A DNA stretch of 64,000 bases from Blautia luti (GTDB taxonomy: Bacteria > Bacillota > Clostridia > Lachnospirales > Lachnospiraceae): contig NZ_AP028156.1 of NCBI RefSeq assembly GCF_033096465.1, positions 2,250,501-2,314,500 of the forward strand, written 5' to 3'. A program made the position numbers and the translations under genes. The notes below the pieces were generated by a model. The model ran no database searches. It saw nothing but the letters and a program-made list of their open reading frames with translations, and was not told where the DNA came from. Every line of letters starts with the position of its first letter. Position 1 is the first letter of the stretch. Of this stretch, positions 29,105 to 39,500 are shown one piece after another.

Positions 29105-30112
29105 TTATTCTCCGAACTGCTCTGCGCATTCTTTCATCATCTTTCGGATTGGAAGATGATATGGACATCTGCCTTCACAGGCACCACACTCGATGCAGGC
29201 AGATGCTTTTGCTGTCAGCGTACTGTAACGGTCTCTCGCCCAGTCCCCCAGATCATAACGATTCAGATAACCTGCAAAAAGGAATACACTCGGAATATTG
29301 ATTCCCACACTGCATGGTGCACAGTAATTACATCTGCGGCAGAAATTGGTTCCCAGCTGTTCTCTTACTGCTGCCATCTCCCCAAGCTCTTCCTCACTTA
29401 AAGGAGATGGATCCAGACAGGCTTTCATGTTTTCTTCCAGTTCTTTTTCCTCTGCCATTCCCGGAATGACTATTGTCACATCAGGATTTGCACAAATATA
29501 GCGCAGAGCCAGAGTTCCATTCTCAATGGCGCCTCCTGCCAGAGGTTTCATATCAATAAATCCAATGTTTTTCTCTTTACACTTCGCGATCAGTTCCTCG
29601 CCCTGATTTTCTACGATATTATACGGAAACATGATCGTCTCCACCCAGTTAAGTTCAAGCGCCCGTCCAAATACTTCTGTAGAGTGAGCTGTCAGCCCGA
29701 TATGCCCGATTTTTCCGGCTGCTTTAGCTTCCTGCAAAGCCTCCAGTGCCCCACCTGCTGCCAGTATCTGATCAAGCTGTTCCATACTTGGATTATGTAC
29801 CTGGTACAGATCAATATAATCTGTGCGAAGATTCTTCAGACTTTTCTCAATATCTGCTGCCATCGCCTCTTTGGTTCTCGCCATGGATTTCGTTGCGATC
29901 ACAAATTTATCCCGGATTCCCTTCAGCGCATAGCCCAGATATTCCTCACTGACTGTATATCCTCTGGCTGTATCAATATAATTCACTCCCGCTTCTGCCA
30001 TCTTACAGACAAGCTTTCTTGTTCCTTCTGCATCAATTTTCTGAACAGGAATTCCACCCAGTCCCATTTTAGAAACTTTCAAACCAGTTTTTCCCAATGT
30101 CACGTATTCCAT
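29105..30112 (-). CDS. Aldo/keto reductase with C-terminal ferredoxin-like cluster domain
   Basis: About 335 residues. The AKR barrel has NYIDTARGYTVSEEYLG (catalytic Asp and Tyr, about 47-63), the Lys in ATKSM and the His in YQVHNPS. The C-terminal part has CRRCNYCAPC and CIECGACEGRCPYHLP, ligands for one or two 4Fe-4S clusters, so it may pass electrons from ferredoxin rather than rely on NAD(P)H only. The substrate is unknown. ATG 30112 is preceded by AGGAGG at good spacing; the longer frame upstream overlaps the efp terminator and is rejected. Confidence 0.88.
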   Translation of the reverse strand: MEYVTLGKTGLKVSKMGLGGIPVQKIDAEGTRKLVCKMAEAGVNYIDTARGYTVSEEYLGYALKGIRDKFVIATKSMARTKEAMAADIEKSLKNLRTDYIDLYQVHNPSMEQLDQILAAGGALEALQEAKAAGKIGHIGLTAHSTEVFGRALELNWVETIMFPYNIVENQGEELIAKCKEKNIGFIDMKPLAGGAIENGTLALRYICANPDVTIVIPGMAEEKELEENMKACLDPSPLSEEELGEMAAVREQLGTNFCRRCNYCAPCSVGINIPSVFLFAGYLNRYDLGDWARDRYSTLTAKASACIECGACEGRCPYHLPIRKMMKECAEQFGE

Positions 30113-30146
30113 TTTTCGCCCTCCTGTATGACTTATCTCTGTATAC

Positions 30147-30177
30147 AAAAACTGCCACCGGCTTTCGCCGATGGCAG
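30147..30177 (-). terminator. Terminator of efp
   Basis: Stem CTGCCACCGGC / GCCGATGGCAG (30152-30177) with a GAAA-type loop on the minus strand and a following T5 (plus 30147-30151 is A). Confidence 0.85.
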
Positions 30178-30215
30178 ACTGCATTCTTTGTATTTCGCTT
30201 TTACAGCTGTACAGT

Positions 30216-30773
30216 TTATACTCGGGAAAGATACTCCCCTGTTCTTGTGTCGATTTTCAGTTTATCTCCCTGGTTAACAAACAGCGGAACCTGAACCTGT
30301 GCACCTGTTTCTACAGTAGCCGGTTTTGTAGCACCCTGTGCTGTATTTCCAGCGAATCCTGGCTCTGTCTCAACTACTTCAAGTTCTACGAACAGAGGCG
30401 GCTCGATTGCGAATACGTTTCCGTTATGAGAACATACTTTAACCATTTCATTCTCTTTAACAAATTTAAGAGAATCGCCAACCTGATCTTTTGTAAGACC
30501 AACCTGATCATAAGTTTCTACGTTCATGAAATAGTATAAATCACCATCGTTGTACAGATACTGCATATCCACACGCTCAATACGTGCTGCCGGGAATTTC
30601 TCTGTAGGACGGAAAGATTTCTCCAGAACTGCTCCTGTAATGATGTTTTTGTATTTTGTTCTTACAAAGGCAGCGCCCTTTCCTGGTTTTACATGCTGGA
30701 ATTCAACGATCTGACATACGTTTCCATCAATTTCAAGTGTGATACCGTTTTTGAAATCACCTGCTGAAATCAT
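30216..30773 (-). CDS. efp: Translation elongation factor P
   Basis: 185 residues, full EF-P length, with the KOW-like N-domain and two OB folds. The modification loop [17 protein letters not shown] (about 26-42) keeps the Lys at the tip. EF-P relieves ribosome stalling at polyproline. No modification enzyme gene is near. The 140-base region upstream (30774-30916) has an 8-bp hairpin (30807-30814 with 30826-30833), a 7-bp hairpin (30845-30851 with 30872-30878) and a TATAAA-like -10 around 30890, so efp probably has its own promoter. Confidence 0.95.
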   Translation of the reverse strand: MISAGDFKNGITLEIDGNVCQIVEFQHVKPGKGAAFVRTKYKNIITGAVLEKSFRPTEKFPAARIERVDMQYLYNDGDLYYFMNVETYDQVGLTKDQVGDSLKFVKENEMVKVCSHNGNVFAIEPPLFVELEVVETEPGFAGNTAQGATKPATVETGAQVQVPLFVNQGDKLKIDTRTGEYLSRV

Positions 30774-30916
30774 AGTTATATTTCCTCCTTAATAGTACAG
30801 TTCAACGTTACTGCCTGCGATCTCTGCAGTAACTGCTCAATAGTGTGTGTCTATTCATTCTTCAGTCCTGTGACACACTCTTATCTGATTTTATAATATT
30901 CTGGTACTTTTTTCAA

Positions 30917-31438
30917 CTATTTTTTTATATATGTTTTCAATTTTTCTTCAAGCTGACCGATCAGTTCTTCAAAAGGCTTGTCTCCGGTGATCATTTCAAC
31001 ATCTGCAAATTTCGCATACACCGGATCTCGCTGTTTGAGAAGTTTCTTGATCTTGTCCGCCTTATCAGCACCCTCGATCAGTGGGTTGCTGCTGGAATTT
31101 TCCAGACGTTTTTTTAGTGTCTCATAAGATCCCTTCAGATACACCACTGTTCCCAGTTTCTTAATGTATTTCTCATTCTGCTCCTGCATAGGAAGACCTG
31201 AACCAAGGGAGATCACCTTCTGCTCCGGATCCTCGATCAGGGCTTTTACTGCTGTGGTTTCCAGGGCACGGTAAAACGGTTCCCCAAATCTGTCAAAAAT
31301 CTCCTTTGATGAAAGGTTCATCTTCTTTGTTACTACACGGTCGATATCCACGAATGGAATATCAAAGTCTTTCGCCAGCCTTTTGCCGACTCTTGTCTTT
31401 CCTGAACCCATAAATCCTATGATCACGATATGGTTCAT
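30917..31438 (-). CDS. aroK: Shikimate kinase
   Basis: 173 residues with Walker A GFMGSGKTRVGKRLA (about 8-22), the shikimate-binding Asp in VDIDRVV, Arg in FGEPFYRALE, and GSGLPMQE where the family usually has GGG (about 79-86). It phosphorylates shikimate in aromatic amino acid synthesis. Its ATG overlaps the stop of the upstream YqeG gene by 4 bases. Confidence 0.9.
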   Translation of the reverse strand: MNHIVIIGFMGSGKTRVGKRLAKDFDIPFVDIDRVVTKKMNLSSKEIFDRFGEPFYRALETTAVKALIEDPEQKVISLGSGLPMQEQNEKYIKKLGTVVYLKGSYETLKKRLENSSSNPLIEGADKADKIKKLLKQRDPVYAKFADVEMITGDKPFEELIGQLEEKLKTYIKK

Positions 31439-31938
31439 GAATTCCCCTCCTCTTTATGGTAAAAATATAAAACAATTTTTTCAAGGTAGCGCTTCAGCAC
31501 AATCTGTATCTCCTCTTTCGAGTCAATAGGTTTAACCAGAATATTCCTTATTCCGGCTCTCTTCGCCCCGTATATATCCGTAAACAACTGATCTCCTATG
31601 AAGATCGTGTTACTCCTGTCTGTTCCCAGAAGTTCCATTGCCCGGATATAGTTCCTTACCGAAGGTTTATGTGCATTTTCGATGAAGTGCTCTCCTATCA
31701 CATCGTTAAAAGATGCTACTCTCTCGTACTGGTTATTTGAAATAAAACAGCATTTAAATCCCAGTTCTTTTAAATGTGAAAACAACGCACAGGCCCTTGC
31801 ATCTGCCGGGGCTCCATGGGGTACCAGTGTATTGTCAATATCAAACAAAAGCCCCCTGTAACCCTGCTCATACAGTCTGTCAAAATCAATCACATACGTA
31901 GAATCCAGATATTCGTCTGGAAAAAAACAATTAAACAT
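31435..31938 (-). CDS. YqeG family HAD-IIIA phosphatase
   Basis: 167 residues. The HAD motif I is FDIDNTLVPHGAP (about 31-43), motif II is FISNNQ and motif III has GDQLFTDIYGAKRAG (about 116-130). It matches the YqeG subfamily of small cytoplasmic phosphatases, a phosphatidylglycerophosphatase-type group in some annotations; the substrate is not proven. It lies 43 bases after citrate synthase and overlaps aroK. Confidence 0.88.
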   Translation of the reverse strand: MFNCFFPDEYLDSTYVIDFDRLYEQGYRGLLFDIDNTLVPHGAPADARACALFSHLKELGFKCCFISNNQYERVASFNDVIGEHFIENAHKPSVRNYIRAMELLGTDRSNTIFIGDQLFTDIYGAKRAGIRNILVKPIDSKEEIQIVLKRYLEKIVLYFYHKEEGNS

Positions 31939-31981
31939 TCCTTTTTGTTCCTTTAGTCACTCGGATATTTGCGGTCCGTTT

Positions 31982-33343
31982 TTAACGTTCATTCAGTGGA
32001 ACATATACCGCAGGTTCCAGCACATTCTTATATGCCGGACGGATGATCTTATCTGCATTGATAAGTTCTTCCATTCTGTGAGCGCTCCAGCCCACAATAC
32101 GTGCAACTGCAAACATCGGAGTATACAGCTCCAGCGGCAGATCCAGCATACTGTACACGAATCCGCTGTAAAAGTCCACATTTGCACTGACACCTTTGTA
32201 AATACGTCTTTCTTCTGCAATTACCTCCGGAGCCAGACGCTCAACCATGGAGTATAATGCATAATCCTTCATTCTGCCCTTTTCCCTTGCCAGGGTTTCC
32301 ACATATGCCTTGAATACCTCGGCACGTGGATCGGATACAGAATAGATCGCATGTCCCATGCCATAGATCAGGCCCTTTTTGTCAAAGGCTTCTTTATGAA
32401 GAAGTCTCTTCAGATATGCACGGATTTCCTCCTCGTCCGTCCAGTCCTTCACTTCTTTCTTCATGTCATTAAACATGCTGACAACCTTGATGTTGGCACC
32501 GCCATGTTTCGGTCCTTTCAGGGAACCAAGCGCTGCTGCAATGGCAGAATAGGTATCTGTTCCTGAAGATGATACAACATGAGTGGTAAATGTTGAGTTA
32601 TTTCCACCGCCATGCTCCATATGAAGGATCAGTGCGATATCAAGGATCTTGGCTTCCAGATGTGTATATTTCTTATCCGGTCTGAGCATCCGCAGGATGT
32701 TTTCTGCTGTCGTCAGATCCTTCTTCGGATTGTGGATATAAAGACTTTTCCCTTTAATATAATGGTTATATGCCTGATATCCATAAACAGACAATAATGG
32801 AAATACACTGATCAGATTCAGACACTGTCTGAGTACATTCGGAAGTGAGGTATCATCCGGATTATTGTCATAAGAATAAAGTGTGAGCACACTTCGTGAA
32901 AGACCATTCATAATATCTTTACTGGGCGCCTTCATCACAACATCTCTGACAAAATTAGTCGGAAGAGATCTCTGGTTTGCCAGAAGTTCTGTAAAATCTG
33001 CCAGCTGTTTCTTATCCGGCAGTCTGCCGAACAGAAGGAGATAGGTTACTTCCTCGAAGCCATACCTGTCATCTTCGATAAATCCACGGGTCAGATCTTT
33101 GATATCATAACCTCTGTAGGAAAGGCTTCCCGCACATGGAACCTCTTTCCCGTCCACGATCTTCGTAGCCTTGACATTGGAAACCTGCGTGAGACCTGCA
33201 AGAACGCCCTTACCATTAAGATCGCGGAGTCCTCTCTTTACATCATATTTCGCATAAAGTGAAAGATCCAGGCTGGTATTGTCCTTACATATCTCTGTGA
33301 GATTCTCAATTTCCGGTGTTACTTTTGTTTTAAATCCTGCCAT
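31982..33343 (-). CDS. Citrate synthase
   Basis: 453 residues of the citrate/2-methylcitrate synthase family. Catalytic regions are HMEHGGGNNSTF (about 241-252), GPKHGGANIK (about 278-287) and MGHAIYSVSDPRAE (about 329-342), with His, His and Asp conserved. The N-terminal extension of about 40 residues before the core fits the longer Clostridia forms. It probably supplies citrate for 2-oxoglutarate and glutamate synthesis; aconitase and isocitrate dehydrogenase are not in the window. It has an extended -10 (TGGTATACT, minus strand, near 33435) upstream. Confidence 0.92.
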   Translation of the reverse strand: MAGFKTKVTPEIENLTEICKDNTSLDLSLYAKYDVKRGLRDLNGKGVLAGLTQVSNVKATKIVDGKEVPCAGSLSYRGYDIKDLTRGFIEDDRYGFEEVTYLLLFGRLPDKKQLADFTELLANQRSLPTNFVRDVVMKAPSKDIMNGLSRSVLTLYSYDNNPDDTSLPNVLRQCLNLISVFPLLSVYGYQAYNHYIKGKSLYIHNPKKDLTTAENILRMLRPDKKYTHLEAKILDIALILHMEHGGGNNSTFTTHVVSSSGTDTYSAIAAALGSLKGPKHGGANIKVVSMFNDMKKEVKDWTDEEEIRAYLKRLLHKEAFDKKGLIYGMGHAIYSVSDPRAEVFKAYVETLAREKGRMKDYALYSMVERLAPEVIAEERRIYKGVSANVDFYSGFVYSMLDLPLELYTPMFAVARIVGWSAHRMEELINADKIIRPAYKNVLEPAVYVPLNER

Positions 33344-33487
33344 TCTTTTAAATCCCCTTTCTTCTCAATTCTTCCGATAAAGGTCCCCTCCTCATCCCTG
33401 TCATCGTTTTTACGTATCTCTGAAATAAAGTATACCATTTTTTTCTATTTTGGTCTATATCCAAATTTTCAGATAGCTCCGGATAAA

Positions 33488-33530
33488 GCAAAACAGGTTC
33501 AAAACCCGTCGGATTTCAAACCTGTTTTGC
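33488..33530 (-). terminator. Terminator of the giant surface protein gene
   Basis: GCAAAACAGGTT (33488-33499) pairs with AACCTGTTTTGC (33519-33530), a 12-bp perfect stem with a TTTATCC tail on the minus strand. Confidence 0.75.
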
Positions 33531-33553
33531 AGATTTTAACTGGTTATAATCAC

Positions 33554-36500
33554 CTATTTGACTGTAATCTTACACTTTACTGATACTTTTCCTGATTTTA
33601 CAGTAATAATCGCAGTTCCTTTTCCTTTCGCAGTAATCTTTCCTTTGGAATCCACTGCTGCTACCTTTTTATTGGAGCTGGTATAAGTAATCTTATCATC
33701 ACTGTTTGAAGGATTTAATTTTACCTTCCATGTAATACTTTTTCCTTTTTTCAGTATCTGCTTCGAAGGAATACCACTGATAGATTTCGTAACTGTTTTT
33801 GGTACAGTTACTGTTACTACTGCTTTCTTAGATCCTGATTTTACTGTAATCTTTGCTGTACCTGCTGCTTTTGCTGTTATAACGCCTGCAGATGTTACAG
33901 AAACGATCTTCTTATTTGAAGAAGTATAGCTGATTTTTTCCTGTGCTGTGATTGGTGAAAGAACCGGTTTGAGTGTCACTTTCTTTCCTTTTTTCAGGGT
34001 GATCTTCTTTTCCAGACCTGTGATCGCCCTTGTTTTCACTGCTGTTTTCTGTACTGTTACCGCAATATCGCCTTTCATTCCACTGGCAAGTTCTACTGTA
34101 ACAACAGCCTTTCCTGTCACTTTCTGAGCGGTGATCTTACCTGTACTGCTTACTTTGACGATCCTGTTATCACTGGATTTCCATTTTTTAATACCGTCCC
34201 CTTCTGCCAGTCCGGATACTTTTACCTTTGACGTTGTCTGTCCGATCTGCATGGTGAGTTTTGTTACATTCAGCTTTATGGAAGCAGGCAAGGCTTCTCC
34301 TGTGTCTCTGCTATCCTTTTCGCCGCATATCTGACACTGTCGCTCTTCTTTTGCCGGTGCCAGAACGGTTGCTTTCTGAACCTGTTTCCATTCACCCCAT
34401 ACATGAGATACTGTTATTTCCACAGAAGCTTTCGCTTCTTTATATTCCCCGTTTTCCGGTGCTGTAATGCTGATGGTTGCTTTTCCGGCAGCTTTTATTG
34501 TGACAGTTCCGGAAGCATCCACTGCAACAATATCACTGTCTGAAGAATATTTCAGTTCTCCGTCACCTCTGGAAAGAGATGCGTCCAGATTAAACTTCTC
34601 ATCTCCCTCCTGTTTCTGAATTTCGCTTTCTACATTAATGCGCCTTACTTTTTTCTCTGTAACTTTCTTCCACTCCGCTGTAAATATAATGTTTCCATAT
34701 GGCATTCTGTATGCAAAACCGGCCTGATATACACTGTTACCATCATTCCATCCGGCAAACTGATAACCATTTTTATTAAATGTATTTTCCGGAAGTATGA
34801 TTCTGGTTCCACCGGCTGCCTTAATGGTATCCGGTGCTGCTCCATCGGCATCCTCACTCTGGAACTGAACTTCATATTCTGTTGTTTTATCCTTCGTTAC
34901 AGAGACTGTACAGGTAACCTGTCTGCCTCCGTCCTGAGTAACAGCTGTAATGACTGTTGTCCCTGCTGCAATACCTGTTACAAGTCCATTCTGATCCACT
35001 GTAGCTGCTGTTTCATCTGAAGAAGTCCAGTTTACCTTTTTATTTGTGGCATTTTCCGGTAATACTTCTGCTTCCAGCTGGAATGTTTTTCCTTCTGCTA
35101 TGCGCACAGACTGATCCTTCAGTGTAATAGAACTTACTGCTACTGTATCAGATACTGTCACTTTACACTTCGCAGATATTTTTCCAATCTTCGCTGTAAT
35201 GGTAGCGGAACCTTTCGCAATGGCTGTTACCTCTCCATCATTTACTTCTGCGACTTTTTCATTGGAACTGCTCCATACTGCATCTGCTGCTGAAATATCA
35301 GATGAACCGGTATAAGCAACCTGCAGCCTGGATTTTTCTCCTGCCTGCAGATTCAGGCTGCTGCTGTTCAGCGTCACATTCTCTGTCTCTTCTCCGTCTA
35401 TAAACAGATAATCGCTGTTATCCTCTACGCTGATCTCCGAAGAATCTGTTTCTGCATTTACATAAACGACATTGCCGATGGCCTGTGAATCTACTTTCAG
35501 CATTTCTTCCGGGATATCCACGGAAAAATCAGTCGTTTCTCCTGGTTTCAGTGTTTTTGCATCATAGGTTCCCAGCAGTTTGCCGGATGCATTTGTTTCA
35601 TATACAGAAACTTTCACATTTTCCATGTTTCCATATCCTGTGTTATTCAGTGTTCCGGAAACAGCCGGTTTACTTCCTGTACCTGTCAGATGCAGCTCGT
35701 CAAGAACCAGGTTTCCATAACCGATAGTAATTATTTCACTGTTGTCTTTCTTATTGGTCTCTCCTTTAATTTCAGCTGTAAGAACTATCTTATGTAAGGT
35801 CAAAGTTTCCGAAAGTCTGTAAATATAAGCAGCTTCTGCAGAAGCACCAGGTTCCAGATGGGAGGAAACTTCTCCACTGCTTATCTTCTTTCCATCCTCA
35901 TCAGTGAGAGTCACCTGGAATTTCTCCACTGCTGTCAGGCTGTTGTTTGTTACTGTGAAATGCAGAGGAAGCTGTCCTCCCGGTTTCACCATACTGTCAT
36001 CATAGGTCACGCCGGAAATACTGATATCTTTTACAGTATCCATTCTCACAACCATGATACCTGCCTGATCCGTGAATTCTCCGGATTCTTTATTTACTTC
36101 TACCACATTCAACGCTGCTGCAAGATTTCCTTCTTCATCAATCTGTGCAGAATAGCTGCGGATATATTTTCCATAATTCGTCACTGCCACTGGATTTCCC
36201 CAGGTTCTGTTTACCTCATCATAAACAGACGCATAGAGTTCATTTCCCTGTCCGTCACTTCTTAATGTAAGAAGATATTTCACATCTGCACCTGTTACTA
36301 CGGTAAAATTATCCAAATTACTGAATGTACTTTCTTCTGAGGATCCATCTACCATGTTATATTCATACATAGTTCCAGACTGTGTATAGTAAAGAATACC
36401 TTCTGAAATCACACTGTTATCTCCGGAGAATTCTTTTGTCTCTCCTTTATAAACAAGATGGATCTGATTGTTATCATTATTGTAAGTCTCATAAACTACA

Positions 36501-39500
36501 GCCAGACTGCCATTTACATAACTTATATCCACAGATGTAACAGGATCGGTTCCTTCTGCCAGAGTTTCTTCTTTCCATCCATCGCCCTGGCTGCGTGCAA
36601 TCCGGATATAGTTTGTTCCTTCTGTCATAAACGGATCATTTGCACTGTTTTCCACCCATACAACAGCTGTTTCTCTGCCATCAGAAGCAACTCTCTGCAT
36701 CATTTCATATGCAGTGTTTTCGCTGTTTCCGATCAGCTCAGGTTCTGTAAATGCCCCATCTGTATATGTGATGCAATACAGATTTGTGGCTTTCAAGGCA
36801 TCTGCCAGTGAGGCTTTCTGTGATAATGGCTGTGCAGTTCTCTGCCATACAATATATGCTTTCTTTCCATCTGTGTACACATCCGGATAATCATTCAGAC
36901 CACCTGTCTCATATAATTTCTTCGGTTCGCTCCATTTACTGTTTTTGTAAACAGATGCATACAGAGATGTTTTATTCACGTTGTTCTTTGATCCGTCATC
37001 ATCGATCCATACCATGATCTTCGTTCCATCATTAAGCTCTGCCAGATTCGGGATACTGTACGGATAAGAACTGTCTCTCTCAAATATCGTTCCCTGACTG
37101 TCTGCAGTTCCGGCAAGAATCTGTTTCTGATCCTCTGACTCCAGGTAATCCCTGTTTCCGGATGCTGCGCTGAATTCACTCAAATCAAAAACATCTTTTC
37201 CATCAAATGCCTGAAGTGTTTTGGTCTGTGGATATATCTGCACATCCGGATAGTCTGATTTGTACGCCGGACCATCAAATCCCAAAACCTTACTTTCTAT
37301 GTATACACCTCCGTTCAGCCAGACTGTCAGTGCCTGATCCAGGGAAGATGCAGGCAGACTCAGAGCTGTTTTTAATTTTCCAAACAGACCGCCTTCTGCA
37401 TAACTTCCAGCTTTCTTCACACCAAGGCCAATTCCCAGGCGTGCTGCCAGTTCAAGCTTGGCTGCCATGGACAGGGTATAATTCATTTCGGTATTTTTTA
37501 CAAGCTGCAGGTTTCCGTTGAAATCGCTGTCAAGACTCATGGTGCAGTATGCTGCCGGGAAAGACGGAATCTGACGGGTGATATCTGTGCCAAGACTTGC
37601 CTCCAGTACAATTCCACCTTCCTGGAACTGGAAGTCACCGGATGCAAAACTGAACTCCATGTAACCGGCTGCATATGATTTCGCATCAATGACCATTTTG
37701 ATATTGGCAGGTCTCAGTTTTCCTCTCAGTTTGCTGAAATCATTCCACAGTTTCGTAGAGTCTACTTTCTTGCCAGTCATTCCTGTGTAGATATTTTTTA
37801 CCTGTTTGTAGGATTCGCTCCAGTAATTTGTACTGTTTGTGTTTTTATCAAGGGTTGCGGAACCTGAGAAATCTTTGAAACCGATCAGTACCTGGACTGT
37901 TTTGGTATCCATGTCTACCTTTGCCTGTACCTTATCTGAAAGCTTAAGATCCATGCCTGCATCTACTTCAAAAAGATTAAAGGTTTTTCCGCCCACTGTG
38001 ATCTGCGGGCCTATGATCTTGCCGTCTTTCAGTTCAATGTTATTGATCAGATTCTCTACAGGGAATTTGTCCAGAACTTTCTTGGCTGTATCATATCTGG
38101 TAATCTTTCCTGACTGGATCTCGCAGAATAGAATGCCTTTTTCTCTTGCATAATTCTCCGCATAAGAATTCTTTTCACCATAAATAGTTAATTCTTTACA
38201 GTTGGTGAAAGAATTATTTCCTATGGTTGTTACAGAGGAAGGGATTACGGCACGTTTTAAAGAATAATTTTCACTGCCGCTACGGCAAATGTTATCCGGA
38301 ACAGTTTTGGCACCATCGGTAAAAATAATTTCTTTTAATTCCTCATCTCCCGCTGTAGCTCCGGCATATCCGCTTCCCACATAGGCGCATCCACTCCTCG
38401 TCACTGTACTTGGTACTGTCAGGCTTGTGATCCCTGTATTCATTATAAACTGGTAACCTACATTCTCAAGTCCCTCCGGCAGACTGATGTTTTCAAGACT
38501 GCTGCAGTTCCCAAATGCACGGTCACCGACGGATGTCACATTTTCCGGTACCTGTACTGCCGTCAGGCCTGTACAGCCATAGAACGCTTCCGTTCCTACT
38601 GTCTTTACATTCTTCGACCAGTCTATCTCTGTCAGGCTGCTGCAACCCGCAAATGCATCACTGCCTATCTCCAGCGGGTACAGTCTCTTCTTCCCATCTG
38701 TCCCTACTACCTGTTTCGAATTTTCCTCAAAACTGATCCTGCTTAAGCTTACACATCCAGCAAATGCATGGTCCCCGACCTTTCCCACTTCTTTTCCGAA
38801 GTTTACCGTTTCAAGGCCTGCACAGTTCTGGAAAGAAGAGTTTCCTACTTCCATTACTGTTGATGGCAGCACGATCCTCTGGATCGCACTGTTTGGTGAT
38901 CCGTTCCGGCAGAAGTTCTCCGGGATCTTTTTCATCCCCTCTGCAAATTTCACCTCCTGCAGTTCCATCGCTCCCGCCGTGGCTCCGGCATATCCGCTTC
39001 CTACATATGCGTATCCACTCGCCGTCACTGTACTTGGTACTGTCAGGCTTGTGATCCCTGTATTCATTATAAACTGGTAACCTACATTCTCAAGTCCCTC
39101 CGGCAGACTGATGTTTTCAAGACTGCTGCAGTTCCCAAATGCACGGTCACCGACGGATGTCACATTTTCCGGTACCTGTACTGCCGTCAGGCCTGTACAG
39201 CCATAGAACGCTTCCGTTCCTACTGTCTTTACATTCTTCGACCAGTCTATCTCTGTCAGGCTGCTGCAACCCGCAAATGCATCACTGCCTATCTCCAGCG
39301 GGTACAGTCTCTTCTTCCCATCTGTCCCTACTACCTGTTTCGAATTTTCCTCAAAACTGATCCTGCTTAAGCTTACACATCCAGCAAATGCATGGTCCCC
39401 GACCTTTCCCACTTCTTTTCCGAAGTTTACCGTTTCAAGGCCTGCACAGTTCTGGAAAGAAGAGTTTCCTACTTCCATTACTGTTGATGGCAGCACGATC